Virus record (IMG/VR): IMGVR_UViG_3300032245_000464
Span: 1-32,057 of that record
DNA: 32,057 nt
Source: a virus
Direction: 5' to 3' (one strand)
Shown here: positions 30,347-32,057 of the stretch, piece after piece
Numbering within the stretch: position 1 is the first letter of the stretch
Layout: every line of letters starts with the position of its first letter
Translations under genes and position numbers: made by a program
The notes under the pieces: model-generated
Databases searched by the model: none
What the model saw: only the letters and a program-made list of their open reading frames with translations
Told to the model about the DNA's origin: nothing

Positions 30347-30375
30347 ATTATAGACTAAGCAGTCTAGGATGTCAA
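30347..30375 (-). promoter_or_regulatory. Perfect-consensus sigma70 promoter with palindromic spacer
   Basis: On the minus strand TTGACA (30370-30375), 17 bp and TATAAT (30347-30352) match the consensus exactly. The spacer holds TAGACT-AAGC-AGTCTA (30351-30366), a perfect 6-bp inverted repeat touching the -10, a plausible operator. It drives the sulfotransferase-like, iscU, radical SAM and iscA genes and possibly the whole minus-strand run to 15591. Confidence 0.92.
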
Positions 30376-30378
30376 TTG

Positions 30379-30735
30379 TTATTTGTTCATTCCACGTTGC
30401 ATTGCGGATTTAGCCGAAGCAGCCACAATGTCTTGTGCTTTGTTTACAGGCATTTTGGGCGCTACATCAGGTGCCGCACCTTTGTATTTGATTACACTAG
30501 GATTTTTAGAATCCATGGGTTCCAGCACTGCATCCAGTGGAGGTTGGCTCACAATGCTGACAATGTTCTTTTCGCTAACCGGAAATCCCAGGCTGCGAGC
30601 AGCTGATATAAATGCATCTGTACTGATTTGTTTTTGTGCATTCTCGTCATCAGCACGACCTGAAAGAAAATCCACTAGACCTTTGAGTTTGTTCGGGTCT
30701 AGTGGGTCTTTGTTTTCGACTTCGTCGATTCTCAT
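30379..30735 (-). CDS. T4-like phage conserved protein (118 aa)
   Basis: Contains DPNKLKGLVDFLSGRADDEN, KQISTDAFISAARSLGFPV and DAVLEPMDSKNPSVIKYKG, a pattern I recognise from T4-like marine phages and which sits here directly after a virion-type gene (1-nt overlap). Helical N-terminal half and disordered Ala/Lys-rich C-terminus. No catalytic motif; a head or scaffold accessory role is a guess from the neighbourhood. Confidence 0.68.
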   Translation of the reverse strand: MRIDEVENKDPLDPNKLKGLVDFLSGRADDENAQKQISTDAFISAARSLGFPVSEKNIVSIVSQPPLDAVLEPMDSKNPSVIKYKGAAPDVAPKMPVNKAQDIVAASAKSAMQRGMNK

Positions 30736-31646
30736 TATCTACGTGCTCGGCCCAATGCTGCTTTGGGTGCAGGTGCACCTGTTTCAAGATCAGCACCCAA
30801 GTCAGCACCTACCTCAGCACCTACGTCAGCACCGATATCTGCGCCAAGTTCTGCGCCAGGCACTGGTGGAGGTACTGCACCTGGCATGCCGCTGGCAGCC
30901 ATGCTGGTATCTAGCGCAGCTGGTTGGCCAGTAACCACACCCAATGCTGTTTCTAGTTGTTGCTTGGCACCTTGCAAGTTTTGTACAAGACCTTGCAATG
31001 CACCAGTGACATCAGTGTTGAACTGTGTGGCTTGTTCCATGCCAATTTGGTTGCGAATTGAATCAACCAAGGCAGGCAATTCTTTGAATTGCATTTCAGT
31101 GGTGTCTTCCAACATTGATTGCATCTTGTCAACCATGTCTTGTGCAGCCAATACTACTTGTGCCTGCTGTACTTCAGATTCTTTGAGCATCCGATAAGCT
31201 CTACGCAAACGGCTTTCTGCAGTTTTCATTGCTTGTCCAGCTACAAGTTTTTGTTCGTCTGGTGTGAGGTTTTGTCCTGATGCACTTTTCTTCAGAGCCG
31301 TTGCCAATTTAGGATCTTTGACTTCTATGCTGCCTTGTCCACCGTTGGGAGGAGGTGTGGTAGCTGTGCTAGATGTAACAGGTGGTGTTGGTACTACTTC
31401 TTCGCTGACACGATGTGCCAAGGCCTGTTCCATCATTACCAATTTCAAGTAAGCAGGGTTGCGCTCACTGGTATGACGTGTTGTACTACGCTGATGTTCA
31501 GCAATCACACCACGCACACGTTTTAGCATGGCCTGTGCTTCACGCACTGTGAGTTTGTTCACAGGCATCTTGGTTCCAAAGTAACTTTCAAATACTTGGG
31601 CTACTTGGCGGCTCTTTTTTGGTGTGGCCAGTTCGGTTAATTTCAT
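30735..31646 (-). CDS. T4-like virion-associated protein with Gly-Ala-Asp repeat tail
   Basis: The 303-aa protein is helical with SRQVAQVFESYFGTKM, MLKRVRGVIAEHQRST, RRAYRMLKESEVQQAQVVLA and MQFKELPALVDSIRNQIG. I recognise the type as a conserved T4-like marine phage protein, probably structural or head-assembly related. A Pro/Thr linker (85-104) splits two helical regions, and the C-terminus is a run of Gly-Ala-acid-aliphatic tetrapeptides (encoded by the 12-bp repeat at 30789-30860). Strong AGAGGA ribosome site; a TAAATA late-type box lies about 25 nt upstream of ATG. Confidence 0.72.
   Translation of the reverse strand: MKLTELATPKKSRQVAQVFESYFGTKMPVNKLTVREAQAMLKRVRGVIAEHQRSTTRHTSERNPAYLKLVMMEQALAHRVSEEVVPTPPVTSSTATTPPPNGGQGSIEVKDPKLATALKKSASGQNLTPDEQKLVAGQAMKTAESRLRRAYRMLKESEVQQAQVVLAAQDMVDKMQSMLEDTTEMQFKELPALVDSIRNQIGMEQATQFNTDVTGALQGLVQNLQGAKQQLETALGVVTGQPAALDTSMAASGMPGAVPPPVPGAELGADIGADVGAEVGADLGADLETGAPAPKAALGRARR
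30789..30860 (-). repeat. Six-unit 12-bp in-frame tandem repeat
   Basis: Six consecutive 12-bp units related to GTCAGCACCTAC (plus-strand sense) encode Gly-Ala-Asp/Glu-aliphatic tetrapeptides near the C-terminus of the 303-aa virion-type protein. The two 5'-most units on the coding strand (30837-30860) have diverged (ATCTGCGCCAAG, TTCTGCGCCAGG). The copy number is likely to vary between relatives by slippage. Confidence 0.85.
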
Positions 31647-32057
31647 TTGGCAAATCCTCTTAGTTGTAGATATTTAGCCGAATTTAAACATTTTTCAAGT
31701 TCTTGATTCAGCAGGGTAAGGTTCTCAATTTTGGGCGCAAGTTTGGTGCGCACCATTTCACGGAATTCAGGACGGGTACTGCGGTCTGCTTGCCCACGTC
31801 TGCAATGGATATCAGCAGTGAGTGTTTGTTTTTTGTTGTCTAAGATGCGGATGTTTTGTGCTAATTTATACTGTTGCAAGTGATCTGCCACACACCAACT
31901 CATAGCAGTTTTTTTACTGCTGAATGTGCTCACGAGATCATCGTTGTTGTACACTGCAAAGCACGAATTATCGGGACGCAAATGATAGCGTCCAAATGCC
32001 ACATATCCACCTTGTTCATCGTCAATAATGAGTTCAGTATACACACGCTTGAGTTCA
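31643..32057 (-). CDS. T4-like phage conserved protein, 5' end cut by the window
   Basis: The frame is open to the window edge. A GTG at 32044 would give 133 aa, but in-frame coding (ELKR) continues upstream, so the true start is probably outside. The sequence has YVAFGRYHLRPDNSCFAVYN, FSSKKTAMSWCVADHLQQYK and a charged helical C-terminus (VRTKLAPKIENLTLLNQELE). I recognise this type as conserved in T4-like marine phages next to the two downstream genes. It overlaps the 303-aa gene by 4 nt. Function unknown. Confidence 0.68.
   Translation of the reverse strand, partial: ELKRVYTELIIDDEQGGYVAFGRYHLRPDNSCFAVYNNDDLVSTFSSKKTAMSWCVADHLQQYKLAQNIRILDNKKQTLTADIHCRRGQADRSTRPEFREMVRTKLAPKIENLTLLNQELEKCLNSAKYLQLRGFAK
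31671..31676 (-). promoter_or_regulatory. Late-type TAAATA box before the 303-aa virion gene
   Basis: GCTAAATA on the minus strand, ending at 31671 inside the end of the preceding gene. A start six nucleotides downstream (about 31665) leaves a 19-nt leader with AGAGGA and then ATG 31646. The same GCTAAATAT sequence precedes the tailspike gene, another structural gene. Confidence 0.5.

Noticed and set aside
30763-31197. 144-aa plus-strand ORF with SAPTSAPTSAP repeats
   Set aside because: The repeats are the complement of the 12-bp Gly-Ala-Asp repeat in the 303-aa virion gene, not an independent protein.

Overview
The window reads as a stretch of the genome of a large tailed bacteriophage with T4-like (marine or freshwater myovirus-type) gene content. 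Coding is dense, with 1-8 nt or ATGA-type overlaps. There is a class Ia ribonucleotide reductase pair with glutaredoxin, a T4 gp30-like ATP-dependent DNA ligase, a PD-(D/E)XK exonuclease, a PAAR spike-tip protein, a beta-helical tailspike and several small proteins of the kind conserved in T4-like phages. There is no integrase, rRNA, tRNA, CRISPR array or insertion sequence. The host is probably a Gram-negative proteobacterium: the phage IscU is very close to the proteobacterial protein, the ClpX keeps the IGF loop that docks on bacterial ClpP, and sigma70-consensus promoters are present.

Layout. 1-118: the tail of a plus-strand gene with an outer-membrane-protein-like C-terminus, then a terminator. 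117-758: a minus-strand glutamine-amidotransferase-like protein. 834-4787: a plus-strand run of a 52-aa protein, an LpxH-like metallophosphatase, a family-4-type glycosyltransferase, a putative 2-oxoglutarate dioxygenase and a class III aminotransferase. This looks like a lipid or glycan modification set. 4760-5926: a small unknown protein and a second metallophosphatase. 5923-10806: a minus-strand proteostasis and translation cluster (membrane/coiled-coil protein, ClpX, ribosomal protein bS21, Hsp20, ClpS) fed by two strong sigma70-like promoters. 10799-15553: minus-strand gamma-glutamylcyclotransferase-like protein, DNA ligase, a twitch-type radical SAM protein, small conserved phage proteins and an unlisted 47-aa membrane peptide, with three promoters sharing one extended -35 block. 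15591-30338: one roughly 15-kb minus-strand colinear run. In transcription order it holds a sulfotransferase-like protein, IscU, a second radical SAM protein, IscA, exonuclease, tailspike, NrdA, a PRMT-like methyltransferase, an AspH-like hydroxylase, NrdB, glutaredoxin, another methyltransferase, PAAR and two virion-type proteins. 30379-32057: three further minus-strand proteins of T4-like virion type, the last cut by the window edge.

How it may work together. RNR plus glutaredoxin supply dNTPs. IscU and IscA could mature Fe-S clusters for the two radical SAM enzymes. ClpX, ClpS, Hsp20 and bS21 could retarget host proteolysis, folding and translation. Two dioxygenase-type proteins, two methyltransferases, two radical SAM proteins, an aminotransferase, a sulfotransferase-like protein and a glycosyltransferase make this segment unusually rich in modification enzymes.

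Three regulatory patterns stand out: sigma70-type promoters with an exact 17-bp spacer placed at the ends of upstream genes; a TAAATA box 4-6 nt before the start codon of at least six genes, most without a clear Shine-Dalgarno sequence, which suggests leaderless transcripts; and a hairpin that hides the tailspike ribosome binding site, with a late-type box positioned so that a late transcript would escape it. Functions are read from motifs and remembered family features; no database search was possible.
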